A stretch of DNA of 19,177 nucleotides from UBA4416 sp040376995 (GCA_040376995.1 JBEIPP010000049.1:1-19177), one strand, 5' to 3'. Positions 8,374 to 16,834 are shown, counted from the first letter of the stretch. Notes: generated by a model from the sequence alone, not told the origin. Numbers and translations are program-made.

Positions 8374-8395
8374 AGTTTTTGAGGGAAATTTTAAA

Positions 8396-8427
8396 CAAAA
8401 TTAAATAAAAAAAACGCTCAAAATCAA
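8396..8427 (-). promoter_or_regulatory. Probable promoter of the A2M gene
   Basis: On the minus strand TAATTTTG (8396-8403) fits the Bacteroidota -7 consensus TAnnTTTG. A TTG lies 21 nt upstream (8425-8427) as a possible -33 element. The predicted start of transcription leaves a leader of roughly 15-20 nt before the ATG at 8373. Confidence 0.5.
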
Positions 8428-8540
8428 GGCTTCATTAAGTTTATTTTAGGATAAATGGGTGATTTTTTTAATTTTTTCTAAATCGACACAATAAATGAAA
8501 ATATCCCTCGTTATCTAACAAATAACTCCTTATACTGCCT

Positions 8541-8726
8541 ATGCATAAAACATCTACTCTTGTTTCTACAATATTAAAAACTTCTAAAAACAAGCAACAA
8601 AAGGCAACTTTAGTTGACGAAATTGAGCCATCTGACTCATTGATTCAGAATATACTTAATTATTCGAAGTCTTTAACTATCAAAAAATCTGATTCTGTTG
8701 GATTTATTGAGGTATTAGCTAGTTAA
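8541..8726 (+). CDS. Small hypothetical protein (61 aa)
   Basis: A 61-residue ORF beginning ATGCATAAAACA. It has no signal peptide or membrane segment. The N-terminal half is Lys/Ser/Thr-rich and polar, followed by an acidic VDEIEPSD patch (25-32). The C-terminal half is NILNYSKSLTIKKSDSVGFI (37-56). From memory, tails with the pattern ILxYSKSLxxKKS...xxxVL recur at the C-terminus of small Bacteroidota hypothetical proteins, which argues that this is a real gene. It is divergent from the A2M gene and lies 108 nt before the E2 gene. No clear TAnnTTTG promoter precedes it. Function unknown. Confidence 0.6.
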   Translation: MHKTSTLVSTILKTSKNKQQKATLVDEIEPSDSLIQNILNYSKSLTIKKSDSVGFIEVLAS

Positions 8727-8781
8727 TTAGCGAAAAAGAAATTAAAATTAGGACAAGACTAAAAAATCTTTTTTAATAAAA

Positions 8782-8812
8782 TTTGTGTAATAGCTAGATT
8801 ACGTTATTTTTG
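8782..8812 (+). promoter_or_regulatory. Bacteroidota consensus promoter of the E2 gene
   Basis: TTTG (8782-8785), 19 nt, then TATTTTTG (8805-8812), an exact match to the TTTG-N19-TAnnTTTG arrangement used by the primary sigma factor of this phylum. Transcription should start a few bases downstream, leaving a leader of about 16 nt. The 10-mer TTATTTTTGC spanning the -7 element recurs before the PorE-like gene. Confidence 0.8.
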
Positions 8813-8834
8813 CGTTCTACATTATTTACTGACA

Positions 8835-10178
8835 ATGGCTCAATTTGAATTAACAATGCCCAAAATGGGCGAAAGTGTTGCAGAAGCAACGATTATTAAA
8901 TGGACTAAAAACGAAGGTGATTCAATTAAAATTGATGAAACTGTTCTAGAAATAGCAACTGATAAGGTTGACTCAGAAATTCCTTCTCCATTTGAAGGTA
9001 AATTAATCAAAAAGTTATTTAACGAAAATGATGTTGTTCAGGTAGGTGCTGTTATTGCTGTTATCTCTTCTGATGCTAATGCTTCAGTTGCTGAGGCTCC
9101 AAAAACAGCTGCTCCAGCACAAACAGCTGCGGCAACTACAACTTCTGCTGCGGTAGCTTCTGCTCCAGCGGCTGTTGTTGATTTTTCGTCTTCAGATAAG
9201 TTTTATTCACCCTTAGTGAAGAGTATTGCTAAAGAAGAAGGTATTTCTTTAGCTGAACTAGATTCTATTAAAGGATCTGGGCAGGATGGAAGAGTGACGA
9301 AAGCGGATATTTTAGCTTATTTACCTAATAGAAATAAGCAATCATCTTCTACTCCTGTTTCAATAATTTCAACTCCTGCTGCTTCATCAGCTGCACCAAA
9401 ATCTACAGTTGGTGTACCAGATAATACAGTTTTAGTTCAACGTCCTGCTGTTTCAGTTGGTGCTGGCGACGAAATCATTGAAATGGAACGTATGCGTAAA
9501 ATCATTGCCGATAATATGGTAATGAGTAAGCATGTGTCTCCTCATGTAACTTCTTTTGTGGAGGCTGATGTAACTAACTTAGTTCAATGGAGAGATAGAA
9601 TTAAAAAAGATTTCGAAAAACGTGAAGGTGAAAAAATTACGTTTACTCCTTTATTTATTGAATGTGTAGCTAAAGCTATTAAAGATTTCCCTTTAATTAA
9701 TGTGTCTGTTGATCAAACGGGAACAAAAATTATTAAACGTAAAAATATTAATGTAGGTATGGCTGCAGCTTTACCTTCAGGCAACTTAATTGTACCAGTT
9801 ATTAAAAATGCAGATCAAAAGAATTTAGTAGGAATTACTAAAGATGTAAATGATTTGGCAAATAGAGCTCGTGCTAATAAGTTAGCTCCAGATGAAATTC
9901 AAGGAGGAACTTTCACATTAACAAATGTTGGTAGTTTTGGTAATATTATGGGTACGCCAATCATTTTACAACCACAAGTTGCTATTTTAGCAGTAGGCTC
10001 TATCAAAAAGAAGCCTGCGGTTATTGAAACACCTCAAGGAGATGTGATTGCGATTAGGCATTTCATGTTCTTGTCATTATCATATGATCATAGAGTAGTT
10101 GATGGGTCTTTAGGAGGTAGTTTTTTAAGAAAAGTAGCTGATTATATGGAAAATTGGGATGTTACTAGGATTTCCTAA
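8835..10178 (+). CDS. 2-oxoacid dehydrogenase E2 component, probably branched-chain type
   Basis: 447 residues with full E2 architecture. The lipoyl domain (about 1-80) has the lipoyl lysine K44 in ATDKVDSE. An Ala/Pro/Thr-rich linker (about 82-115) follows, then the E1/E3-binding domain (about 124-163, YSPLVKSIAKEEG ... GQDGRVTKADIL). A second linker precedes the acyltransferase domain (about 215-447), with catalytic H419 and D423 in DHRVVDG. It moves acyl groups from E1 to CoA in the cytoplasm. The N-terminus MPKMGESVAEATI..W resembles Bacteroidota branched-chain (BkdB-like) E2 rather than the OdhB or PdhC types; this rests on recalled N-terminal signatures. It is monocistronic here, with no E1 or E3 gene adjacent. 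Confidence 0.9.
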   Translation: MAQFELTMPKMGESVAEATIIKWTKNEGDSIKIDETVLEIATDKVDSEIPSPFEGKLIKKLFNENDVVQVGAVIAVISSDANASVAEAPKTAAPAQTAAATTTSAAVASAPAAVVDFSSSDKFYSPLVKSIAKEEGISLAELDSIKGSGQDGRVTKADILAYLPNRNKQSSSTPVSIISTPAASSAAPKSTVGVPDNTVLVQRPAVSVGAGDEIIEMERMRKIIADNMVMSKHVSPHVTSFVEADVTNLVQWRDRIKKDFEKREGEKITFTPLFIECVAKAIKDFPLINVSVDQTGTKIIKRKNINVGMAAALPSGNLIVPVIKNADQKNLVGITKDVNDLANRARANKLAPDEIQGGTFTLTNVGSFGNIMGTPIILQPQVAILAVGSIKKKPAVIETPQGDVIAIRHFMFLSLSYDHRVVDGSLGGSFLRKVADYMENWDVTRIS

Positions 10179-10203
10179 ATCGATCTTTAGATTTTATTAA
10201 AAA

Positions 10204-10322
10204 GATGTTGTCTCAAAAAGTCTCAAAAACAGGCTGAAAGAATAGACAAAGACCGCAATCTTAACGATTAGCGGGCTTTATATTAGATTAAAAACTGACA
10301 AAATTACTTTTGAAACAGCCTC
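10204..10322. mobile_element. MITE-like inverted-repeat element
   Basis: The left end GATGTTGTCTCAAAAAGT (10204-10221) and the reverse complement of the right end (10306-10322, GAGGCTGTTTCAAAAGT) are imperfect inverted repeats. The symmetry extends outward through AAAAA/TTTTT. The 119 bp contain no ORF. Ends of the type GAGGCTGT(C/T)TCAAAA are, from memory, common on IS- and MITE-like elements in this phylum; no specific family was confirmed. Confidence 0.5.
10248..10279 (+). terminator. Central hairpin, possible terminator of the E2 gene
   Basis: AAAGACCGCAATC (10248-10260) pairs with GATTAGCGGGCTTT (10266-10279) over a 5-nt loop, with one mismatch and one bulge. It lies inside the inverted-repeat element about 70 nt past the E2 stop. 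The T run is short (TTT), so termination is uncertain. It could work in both directions. Confidence 0.45.
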
Positions 10323-10361
10323 TTTTTATTTTAAAAATAAGAGTTTTTAACCAAATAATGT

Positions 10362-10369
10362 TATTTTTG
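10362..10369 (+). promoter_or_regulatory. -7 promoter element of the PorE-like gene
   Basis: TATTTTTG matches TAnnTTTG and sits in the same 10-mer TTATTTTTGC as the E2 promoter. No convincing -33 TTTG lies 19 nt upstream. The expected leader is about 15-20 nt before the ATG at 10394. Confidence 0.55.
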
Positions 10370-10393
10370 CTAACTTGTTAAACAAAAATCAAA

Positions 10394-12727
10394 ATGAAAA
10401 AGAAGTATTATTTATTTATTATTGCGATATTTTTTGGCGTTAATGTAATTAAAGCTCAATTGCCTACAGTAAAATATTCAGACTATTTTAAAGAGGGAAA
10501 TTTTTTAATTGGAGAAGAAAACTATGATGTCGCTTTAAGGAATTATTTACTTGCGTATCAGTTAGATTCATCATCTGCCAATATTAATTTTAATGTTGGT
10601 TTTTGTTATTTAAATTCTTCTATGAATAAAGGAAAAGCTGAGTATTACTTTTCAAGAGCAATTTCTGATGTGTCTAAAAACTATAGATATGACGATCCTT
10701 CTGAGAAATCAGCTCCTCCATTAGCTCATTTTTATTATGGAAAATCATTACATATCAATTATAAATTTGATGAAGCGTTAGCTCAATACGATATATTTGA
10801 GAAAAATTACGTAAAAGATAAATCAACAAAAGAAGATGTTGCGTATTATAGAGCTCAAACAGTTTATGCAAAAGAGTTAGTGGCAACTCCAATCAATGTA
10901 AAAATTGAAAACTTAGGAGATAGTATAAATAGCTCATATCCTGATTATAGTCCAGTATTAAGTGCAGATGAGGCTTCTTTGATTTATACAACAAGAAGAA
11001 ATACTAGTACTGGAGGAGAGAAAACTCCTGAAGGACAATTCTGCGAAGATATTGTTGTAGCTTATAAAGATGAAAATGGAACTTGGACTTCTCCAAAATC
11101 TATATCACAATTTATTAATACCAATGGCCATGAAGCCTCAGTTAATTTAACAACAGATGGACAAACCTTAATTGTATTTAAAGATGATGGTGGTAATGGA
11201 AATCTTTATTATAGTACTTGGGATGGAAAAGAGTGGAGTTTTTTACAAAGTTTTGGCTCTGATATTAATTCTAAATATTGGGAACCACATGCTTGTATAA
11301 CTGCTGACAACAATACTTTATATTTTGTTTCTGACAGGCCAGGTGGATTTGGTGGTAGAGATATTTACCGTTGTGTAAAATTACCTAATGGAGCTTGGAG
11401 TAAAGCTTTAAATTTAGGACCAACTATTAATACTAAGTATGATGAAGACGGCCCTTTTATTCATCCTGATGGTATTACTTTAATTTTCGCATCCAGAGGA
11501 CATAAAACAATGGGAGGGTTTGATTTATTTGCATCTATTATGGATGAAGATAAGAAATTTTCTGAGCCAGAAAACATGCGTTTCCCTATTAATACGCCAG
11601 ATGATGATGTATTCTTTGTAACGTCTCCTGATGGAACAAGAGGATATTTTTCTTCTGCTAAAGATGGTGGTTATGGAGAAAAAGATATTTACAAAATGTT
11701 TATTCCCGATGTTAAAGAAAAACCATTGGCTTTATTTAAAGGGTCTATTTTGCCTGCAGATGGAGAAAAATTACCAGACGATTTAGAAATTATTGTAACT
11801 AATAAAGAAACTGGAGAAATTGTAGGAAAATATAAGCCAAGAGAGAATGGAACATTTGCTACCATATTACCTCCAAATAAAAATTATAATTTCTCATATA
11901 AATCAAAAGGTGAGGAGTTTTATAATGAAGATATATTTGTTTCAAGTGATGTAGCTTATCAAGAAATTAAAAAGGAAATTAATTTAGAACCAGTTTCATT
12001 GTTAGGAGCTGTTAAAGTTAAAAACAAGGGAGTCGTTTTAAATACTATTGTATTAAATAATAAAAAAGATCAAACTCCAGTTTCAAATGCTAAAATTTCT
12101 TTAACAGAAAAAGGTGGCTCAGTTATTAATTTTGATGTAGATATTAATGGAAAAAAAGATGGAACTGCTTTAGTATTCGATAAACGTTATACAATAGTAG
12201 CTGAAGTAAATGGCAAAAAATCAAATGTTAATACTTTTAATACAGTTGGCTTAAAAGGTAGTAAATCTATTACACAAATATTATACCTTGATGATTCACC
12301 AGTTGCTGTTAAAGAGGAGAAATACACAGACAATATAAATTATACACCAAATGTAGCTTGTGGTTCTCCAGTGAGATTCAAACAAAATTTTGGATACAAT
12401 AAAAATGAGATAGAGGAAGCTAAAGATTGGGAGATTTTAGTTGATGGAATTGTAAGTAAAATGAAAGAGTGTACGCCAACAGTTAAAATTATGTCTAGTG
12501 CATCTCAAGTTCCTACTCGTACATTCCCTAATAATAAAGAGTTAGCTCAGTCTCGTGCCAATAAAATGGAAGAAAAAATTAAGGCTGCTGTAACAGCTAA
12601 AGGAGGCGATGCTAGTAAAATTAATTTTTTAATATTTTCTGCGGTAAGAGGTCCTATTTATGATGCAGATTACCAAAATACTAAAAAATATAGTCCTTAT
12701 CAATATGTAAGAGTTATTGCTAGATAA
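10394..12727 (+). CDS. PorE-like envelope protein: TPR, PD40 beta-propeller, CRD-like and OmpA-like domains
   Basis: 777 residues. A signal peptide (1-21, ending IKA before Gln22) exports it. A TPR-like helical region (about 28-160) precedes a PD40 beta-propeller (about 175-440), whose blades repeat NGxWSxxxxL and SxDGxxxYFxS-type phrases such as FVSDRPGGFGGRDIYR (311-326). A carboxypeptidase-regulatory-like beta domain (about 445-535) follows. The C-terminal part (about 675-777) is OmpA-like, with NKELAQSRANKMEEKI at 714-729. This domain order is that of PorE-type proteins linked to the type IX secretion system, but paralogues with the same order exist, so the role is inferred. The usual GHTD of the OmpA peptidoglycan-binding motif is replaced by SSASQVPT (701-708). 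The protein is monocistronic, with its own promoter and terminator. Confidence 0.78.
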   Translation: MKKKYYLFIIAIFFGVNVIKAQLPTVKYSDYFKEGNFLIGEENYDVALRNYLLAYQLDSSSANINFNVGFCYLNSSMNKGKAEYYFSRAISDVSKNYRYDDPSEKSAPPLAHFYYGKSLHINYKFDEALAQYDIFEKNYVKDKSTKEDVAYYRAQTVYAKELVATPINVKIENLGDSINSSYPDYSPVLSADEASLIYTTRRNTSTGGEKTPEGQFCEDIVVAYKDENGTWTSPKSISQFINTNGHEASVNLTTDGQTLIVFKDDGGNGNLYYSTWDGKEWSFLQSFGSDINSKYWEPHACITADNNTLYFVSDRPGGFGGRDIYRCVKLPNGAWSKALNLGPTINTKYDEDGPFIHPDGITLIFASRGHKTMGGFDLFASIMDEDKKFSEPENMRFPINTPDDDVFFVTSPDGTRGYFSSAKDGGYGEKDIYKMFIPDVKEKPLALFKGSILPADGEKLPDDLEIIVTNKETGEIVGKYKPRENGTFATILPPNKNYNFSYKSKGEEFYNEDIFVSSDVAYQEIKKEINLEPVSLLGAVKVKNKGVVLNTIVLNNKKDQTPVSNAKISLTEKGGSVINFDVDINGKKDGTALVFDKRYTIVAEVNGKKSNVNTFNTVGLKGSKSITQILYLDDSPVAVKEEKYTDNINYTPNVACGSPVRFKQNFGYNKNEIEEAKDWEILVDGIVSKMKECTPTVKIMSSASQVPTRTFPNNKELAQSRANKMEEKIKAAVTAKGGDASKINFLIFSAVRGPIYDADYQNTKKYSPYQYVRVIAR

Positions 12728-12750
12728 TATATTTTAATTCATTTAAAAAA

Positions 12751-12784
12751 ACGCCGAGCTTTTATAGTTCGGTGTTTTTGTTTT
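12751..12784 (+). terminator. Intrinsic terminator of the PorE-like gene
   Basis: ACGCCGAGC (12751-12759) pairs with GTTCGGTGT (12767-12775) over a 7-nt loop with two G-U wobbles, followed by a T-rich tract to 12784. It begins 24 nt after the stop codon. Confidence 0.8.
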
Positions 12785-12786
12785 AA

Positions 12787-12794
12787 TACCTTTG
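12787..12794 (+). promoter_or_regulatory. -7 promoter element of the methyltransferase-ZIP-priA operon
   Basis: TACCTTTG matches TAnnTTTG and ends only 6 nt before the ATG at 12801. A start of transcription at the usual distance would fall at or within a base or two of the start codon, making a leaderless or near-leaderless message. No clear -33 TTTG is visible; that region is inside the preceding terminator. Confidence 0.5.
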
Positions 12795-12800
12795 TGAACT

Positions 12801-13532
12801 ATGCAAAAAGAGTGGTTTTCTTCTTGGTTTGATACACCTTATTATCATATTCTGTATAAGAATAGAGATTACTCTGAAGCTTCTTTATTCATTGATAATA
12901 TTACTGAATTGTTGAAATTAAAGTTAGGTGCAATTTGTTGGGATTTATGCTGTGGTAAAGGAAGGCATAGTATTTATTTGAATAAAAAAGGCTTTAATGT
13001 TATTGGAACCGATTTATCAGAGCAAAGTATTTTAGAAGCCAATAAAAGCGCAAATGATTCATTAGAATTCTATCAACATGATATGCGAAAATTATTCCGC
13101 ACTAATTATTTTGATGTAGTGTTTAATGTATTTACAAGTTTTGGTTATTTCGAAAAACGAGAAGATGACTTACAGGTATTTGATGCTGTTCGAAAAGGCT
13201 TAAAATCAAAAGGATTATTTGTATTTGATTACTTGAATTCGGAATACGTGAAAGGTATTATTAAAGAAACAGATGTAATTACAATTGATGGTATTACATT
13301 TAATGTCAAAAAAAAAATAGAAGGAATAACGGTTGTTAAAAACATTAGTTTTATAGATAATGGTCATGAGTTTAATTTTGAAGAACGAGTGAAATTATTT
13401 GATAAATCTTATTTTGAAAAACTAGCAAGAGAATGTAACTTAACGATATTAAACACTTTTGGAAATTACCAGTTACAAGAATTTGATGTAAATATATCAC
13501 CACGTTTAATTTTAGTTTTACAGAGAAAATGA
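12801..13532 (+). CDS. Class I SAM-dependent methyltransferase
   Basis: 243 residues with a Rossmann methyltransferase fold. Motif I is WDLCCGKGRHS (47-57), the glycine loop that binds SAM. The acidic residue after beta-2 is D71 in VIGTDLSEQS. YFDVVFNVFTSFGYF (103-117) covers the beta-4 region. The family is Methyltransf_25-like; the substrate cannot be told from the sequence. The N-terminal WFSSWFDTPYYHILYKNRDY is, from memory, typical of a conserved Bacteroidota group usually annotated only as methyltransferase. Its stop overlaps the ZIP start by 4 nt (ATGA), so the two are translationally coupled. Confidence 0.88.
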   Translation: MQKEWFSSWFDTPYYHILYKNRDYSEASLFIDNITELLKLKLGAICWDLCCGKGRHSIYLNKKGFNVIGTDLSEQSILEANKSANDSLEFYQHDMRKLFRTNYFDVVFNVFTSFGYFEKREDDLQVFDAVRKGLKSKGLFVFDYLNSEYVKGIIKETDVITIDGITFNVKKKIEGITVVKNISFIDNGHEFNFEERVKLFDKSYFEKLARECNLTILNTFGNYQLQEFDVNISPRLILVLQRK

Positions 13533-14275
13533 GTCTTTGGTTATTAACGATATTATTATCATTGCCTATATTAATTACAGGGCTTATTTTTTTGTCGTTT
13601 AAAATTGAAGCACAAAACTTACGTTTTTTATTAGCCTTTAGTGCAGCTTATTTATTTGCAATTTCTGTTACTCATTTATTACCAGAGTGCTATGAAGGAA
13701 CAAATAAAAAAACTGTTGGTTTATTTATTTTGGTTGGTTTTTTTATTCAAATTGTTTTAGAATATTTTAGTACAGGTATTGAACATGGTCATACTCATGC
13801 TCATTCTCATTCATGTGAAAAACATTTGCCTTTAGGTATGATCGTTGGTTTGTACCTGCATTCATTACTTGAAGGCTTACCTATTTATCAAAGTGGAATC
13901 ATTGACGCACATTCTCAAGCTGTATTATCAACTCAACAATCCTTAGTGTTTGGTATAACCATTCATAATATTCCTATTGCAATTGCTTTTGTGACTTTAT
14001 TACTGGAGCATAAAACATCTAAATTTAAAACAGCATTGTTATTATTAGGGTTTGCTTTAATGGCCCCATTAGGATGCTTAATTAGTTTTGTTCTAAATTC
14101 AGTTGGTGTTCAAAATTATGATGGATTTTTAAAATTATCCTTCGCGGTTGTAATTGGTATTTTCTTACATATCTCTACTGCTATTATGTTTGAAACAGGC
14201 GAGAATCATCGTTACAATTTAGCTAAAATTATGTCGATGATCGCAGGGGTGTTTTTGGCAGCTTTAATTAGTTAA
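13529..14275 (+). CDS. ZIP family divalent metal transporter
   Basis: 248 residues with about seven or eight hydrophobic helices (roughly 5-23, 32-50, 64-80, 101-120, 138-160, 167-187, 199-220, 231-247). Two metal-binding helices are visible: HSLLEGLP at 111-118 (H111, E115) and HNIPIA at 146-151 (H146, N147), matching the TM4/TM5 His motifs of ZIP proteins. A His-rich loop at 86-99 (six His and one Cys) precedes TM4, as is common for ZIP cytoplasmic loops. It probably imports zinc or a similar divalent metal across the inner membrane; metal specificity is not visible. It starts inside the methyltransferase stop and ends 2 nt before priA. Confidence 0.9.
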   Translation: MSLWLLTILLSLPILITGLIFLSFKIEAQNLRFLLAFSAAYLFAISVTHLLPECYEGTNKKTVGLFILVGFFIQIVLEYFSTGIEHGHTHAHSHSCEKHLPLGMIVGLYLHSLLEGLPIYQSGIIDAHSQAVLSTQQSLVFGITIHNIPIAIAFVTLLLEHKTSKFKTALLLLGFALMAPLGCLISFVLNSVGVQNYDGFLKLSFAVVIGIFLHISTAIMFETGENHRYNLAKIMSMIAGVFLAALIS

Positions 14276-14277
14276 TA

Positions 14278-16782
14278 ATGGAAAGTAACGATACATTATT
14301 TATAGATATTATTGTTCCGCTATCTGTAGCTAATAAATTCACGTATCGTATACCAAAAGAAATGAATGAGTTTATAGCTATTGGTAAACGTGTGATTGTT
14401 CAATTTGGAAAATCTAAATTCTATACAGGTATTGTTTATACAGTTCATACTAATCCTCCAAAAGATTACGCGGCTAAATATATTGAAACTATTTTAGATG
14501 ATAACCCAATTGTAACCTCTTCACAATTACAATTATGGGATTGGATTTCGCATTATTACGTTTGTAATCCCGGCGATGTGATGAATGCTGCCTTGCCTAG
14601 CGGGTTGAAATTAAGTAGTACATCGCACATTACTATTAATCCGGATTTTAGTTTGGATGAAATGCCTTATGATTATTTTACTGAAAAAGAACATACTATT
14701 TTAGAAGCGCTTCAAACTAACGCATCATTAAGTTTTGAAGATGTAAGCGTGCTGCTTTCTATCAAAACAGTGCAGGTATTTATTAGTAAACTAATTAAAA
14801 AGGGAGCTATCGTTATTTACGAAGAAATAAAAGATAAATATAAGCCTAAATTAATTGATTATATTGGTGTTAATTCAAATCTTTTAAATAACGAGTTTCA
14901 ATTAAAAGAAGTGTTGGATACGCTTGAGAAAAAAGCCTTTAAACAAGCTGAAGTTTTATTATCGGTTTTACATTTATTAAAAACTGATGAAACGGCTAAA
15001 CAATTGGGTTTAGTAAAAAAATCTATTCTTTTAAAATCCTTTGATACAACTGTTATTAAAGGTTTAGTGAAAAAAGAAATTTTTATAGAAACCGAATTAG
15101 AAACAAGTCGCTTGTTATTTGATAATAAAGAAAAAACAAATAAAACTTTAAACGATTTTCAAATAAAAGCAGTAAAAGAAATTGAACAGCAATTTGAAAC
15201 CAAGCAAACAGTTTTATTACACGGCGTTACTGGTTCAGGTAAAACAGAAATTTATTCTGATTTAATTGATAAAACTATTGCTCAAGGAAAACAAGTATTA
15301 TACTTAGTTCCTGAAATTGCTTTAACTACTCAGCTGATTAATCGTATCAGAGCAGTGTTTGGAAACTCTGTAGGAATTTATCATTCTAAGTTTAGTGAAA
15401 ATGAACGCGTAGAAATATGGAATTCTATTTTACATGAAGGAGATGATAAACTTGACGCTAAACATTTTAATATTGTTTTAGGAACCCGCTCCGCTTTATT
15501 TTTACCATTTAATAATTTAGGATTAATTATAATTGACGAAGAGCATGATAATTCCTATAAACAACAAGATCCTGCGCCTCGCTATCATGCGCGTGATGCA
15601 GCCATGTATTTAGCTAATTTACATAAAGCAAAAGTGTTATTAGGAACTGCCACTCCATCTTTTGAAAGTTATTATAACGCACTTCATAATAAATTTGGTT
15701 TGGTAAGAATTACCGAGCGTCATGGTAATGCTAGCCTTCCAGTCACAGTGGTGTGTGATTTAAAAAAAGAAAACCAACAACATCAAAACAAGGGTATTTT
15801 TTCGCATCAATTAGTATCTGCTATTACCAAGGCTCTAGCTAAAAAAGAACAAGTTATTTTATTTCAAAATCGTAGAGGTTTTGCGCCTTATACAGAGTGT
15901 ACGAGTTGCAATTGGATACCGCATTGTACACATTGCGATGTAGCGTTGATTTATCATAAGCAAACTAATAAATTAAGTTGTCATTATTGCGGGTACACCA
16001 TGCAACCACCAACAAGTTGTGGTGCTTGCGGCAACAATAATTTAAAGTACAAAGGTTTTGGTACTGAGAAAATAGAAGAAGAAATAGAAATATTGTTTCC
16101 AACTGCTAAAGTAGCACGTATGGATTTAGATACCACACGCAGTAAATATGCTTACAAACAATTAATTGATGAATTTGAATTAGGAAACATTGATGTTTTA
16201 GTAGGAACACAAATGGTAACCAAAGGATTAGATTTTGATAATGTGAGTGTAGTTGGTGTATTAAATGTAGATAGCGTATTAAACTTTCCTGATTTCCGCT
16301 CTTATGAAAAAGCGTATCAATTAATTGTACAGGTAAGTGGTAGGGCAGGGCGTAAGGATAAAAAAGGAACCGTGTATGTACAAACCAATCAACCCGAACA
16401 TGCGGTTATTAATCACGTATTAGCAGATAATTATCTGCAGTTTTACCAATCACAAATTAATGAACGCGAGCAATTTCATTATCCGCCGTTTACTCGTGTG
16501 ATTGAATTATCGGTAGTTTCAAAAGATGTAGTGGTAGTAAATGATATTGCCCAGCAATTAGCGAATCAATTAAAGCCTTTATTTGGCGGAATGATGCTTG
16601 GACCTGAATTCCCATTAGTAGCTAAAATAAAAGACCAATATCACAAGCGTATTCTCCTAAAAATAAATCGCGGGTATTCTCCAACTCAAGTGCGTAATTT
16701 ATTAAAGCAAGAAATAGATACGCTTCAATACAATAATAAAAAAAGTATTTATAGGTTGCAGGTGGATGCGGATCCTGTTTAA
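14278..16782 (+). CDS. priA: Primosomal protein N', replication restart helicase PriA
   Basis: 834 residues. The N-terminal 3'-DNA-binding domain (about 8-105) is followed by a winged-helix-like region. The helicase core has Walker A GVTGSGKT (316-323), motif Ia LVPEIALT (343-350), Walker B IIIDEEH (417-423), motif III LLGTATPSFES (454-464) and VSGRAGR-type motif VI near 685. A zinc-binding insert holds eight cysteines in four CxxC pairs (C541/C544, C550/C553, C568/C571, C581/C584), the PriA hallmark. It unwinds forks and reloads the replicative helicase after replication arrest. It is third in the operon, 2 nt after the ZIP stop. PriA needs zinc, so cotranscription with a metal importer is suggestive but may be chance. 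Confidence 0.97.
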   Translation: MESNDTLFIDIIVPLSVANKFTYRIPKEMNEFIAIGKRVIVQFGKSKFYTGIVYTVHTNPPKDYAAKYIETILDDNPIVTSSQLQLWDWISHYYVCNPGDVMNAALPSGLKLSSTSHITINPDFSLDEMPYDYFTEKEHTILEALQTNASLSFEDVSVLLSIKTVQVFISKLIKKGAIVIYEEIKDKYKPKLIDYIGVNSNLLNNEFQLKEVLDTLEKKAFKQAEVLLSVLHLLKTDETAKQLGLVKKSILLKSFDTTVIKGLVKKEIFIETELETSRLLFDNKEKTNKTLNDFQIKAVKEIEQQFETKQTVLLHGVTGSGKTEIYSDLIDKTIAQGKQVLYLVPEIALTTQLINRIRAVFGNSVGIYHSKFSENERVEIWNSILHEGDDKLDAKHFNIVLGTRSALFLPFNNLGLIIIDEEHDNSYKQQDPAPRYHARDAAMYLANLHKAKVLLGTATPSFESYYNALHNKFGLVRITERHGNASLPVTVVCDLKKENQQHQNKGIFSHQLVSAITKALAKKEQVILFQNRRGFAPYTECTSCNWIPHCTHCDVALIYHKQTNKLSCHYCGYTMQPPTSCGACGNNNLKYKGFGTEKIEEEIEILFPTAKVARMDLDTTRSKYAYKQLIDEFELGNIDVLVGTQMVTKGLDFDNVSVVGVLNVDSVLNFPDFRSYEKAYQLIVQVSGRAGRKDKKGTVYVQTNQPEHAVINHVLADNYLQFYQSQINEREQFHYPPFTRVIELSVVSKDVVVVNDIAQQLANQLKPLFGGMMLGPEFPLVAKIKDQYHKRILLKINRGYSPTQVRNLLKQEIDTLQYNNKKSIYRLQVDADPV

Positions 16783-16807
16783 TACTTTGATGTACGCCTT
16801 CATTAGT

Positions 16808-16834
16808 CAATGATGTAGCGGTTCATTGTTTTTT
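16808..16834 (+). terminator. Possible weak terminator after priA
   Basis: CAATGA (16808-16813) pairs with TCATTG (16823-16828) and is followed by six T. The stem is short and AT-rich, about 25 nt past the priA stop. Confidence 0.4.

Noticed and set aside
8374..8540. Search for a riboswitch or attenuator in the A2M/small-ORF divergent region.
   Set aside because: The sequence is AT-rich with no stable stem-loop series or recognisable aptamer core; only a plausible A2M promoter was seen.
16622..16810. Minus-strand 62-codon ORF over the priA 3' end.
   Set aside because: It overlaps conserved PriA C-terminal coding sequence, with no recognisable motif or promoter.
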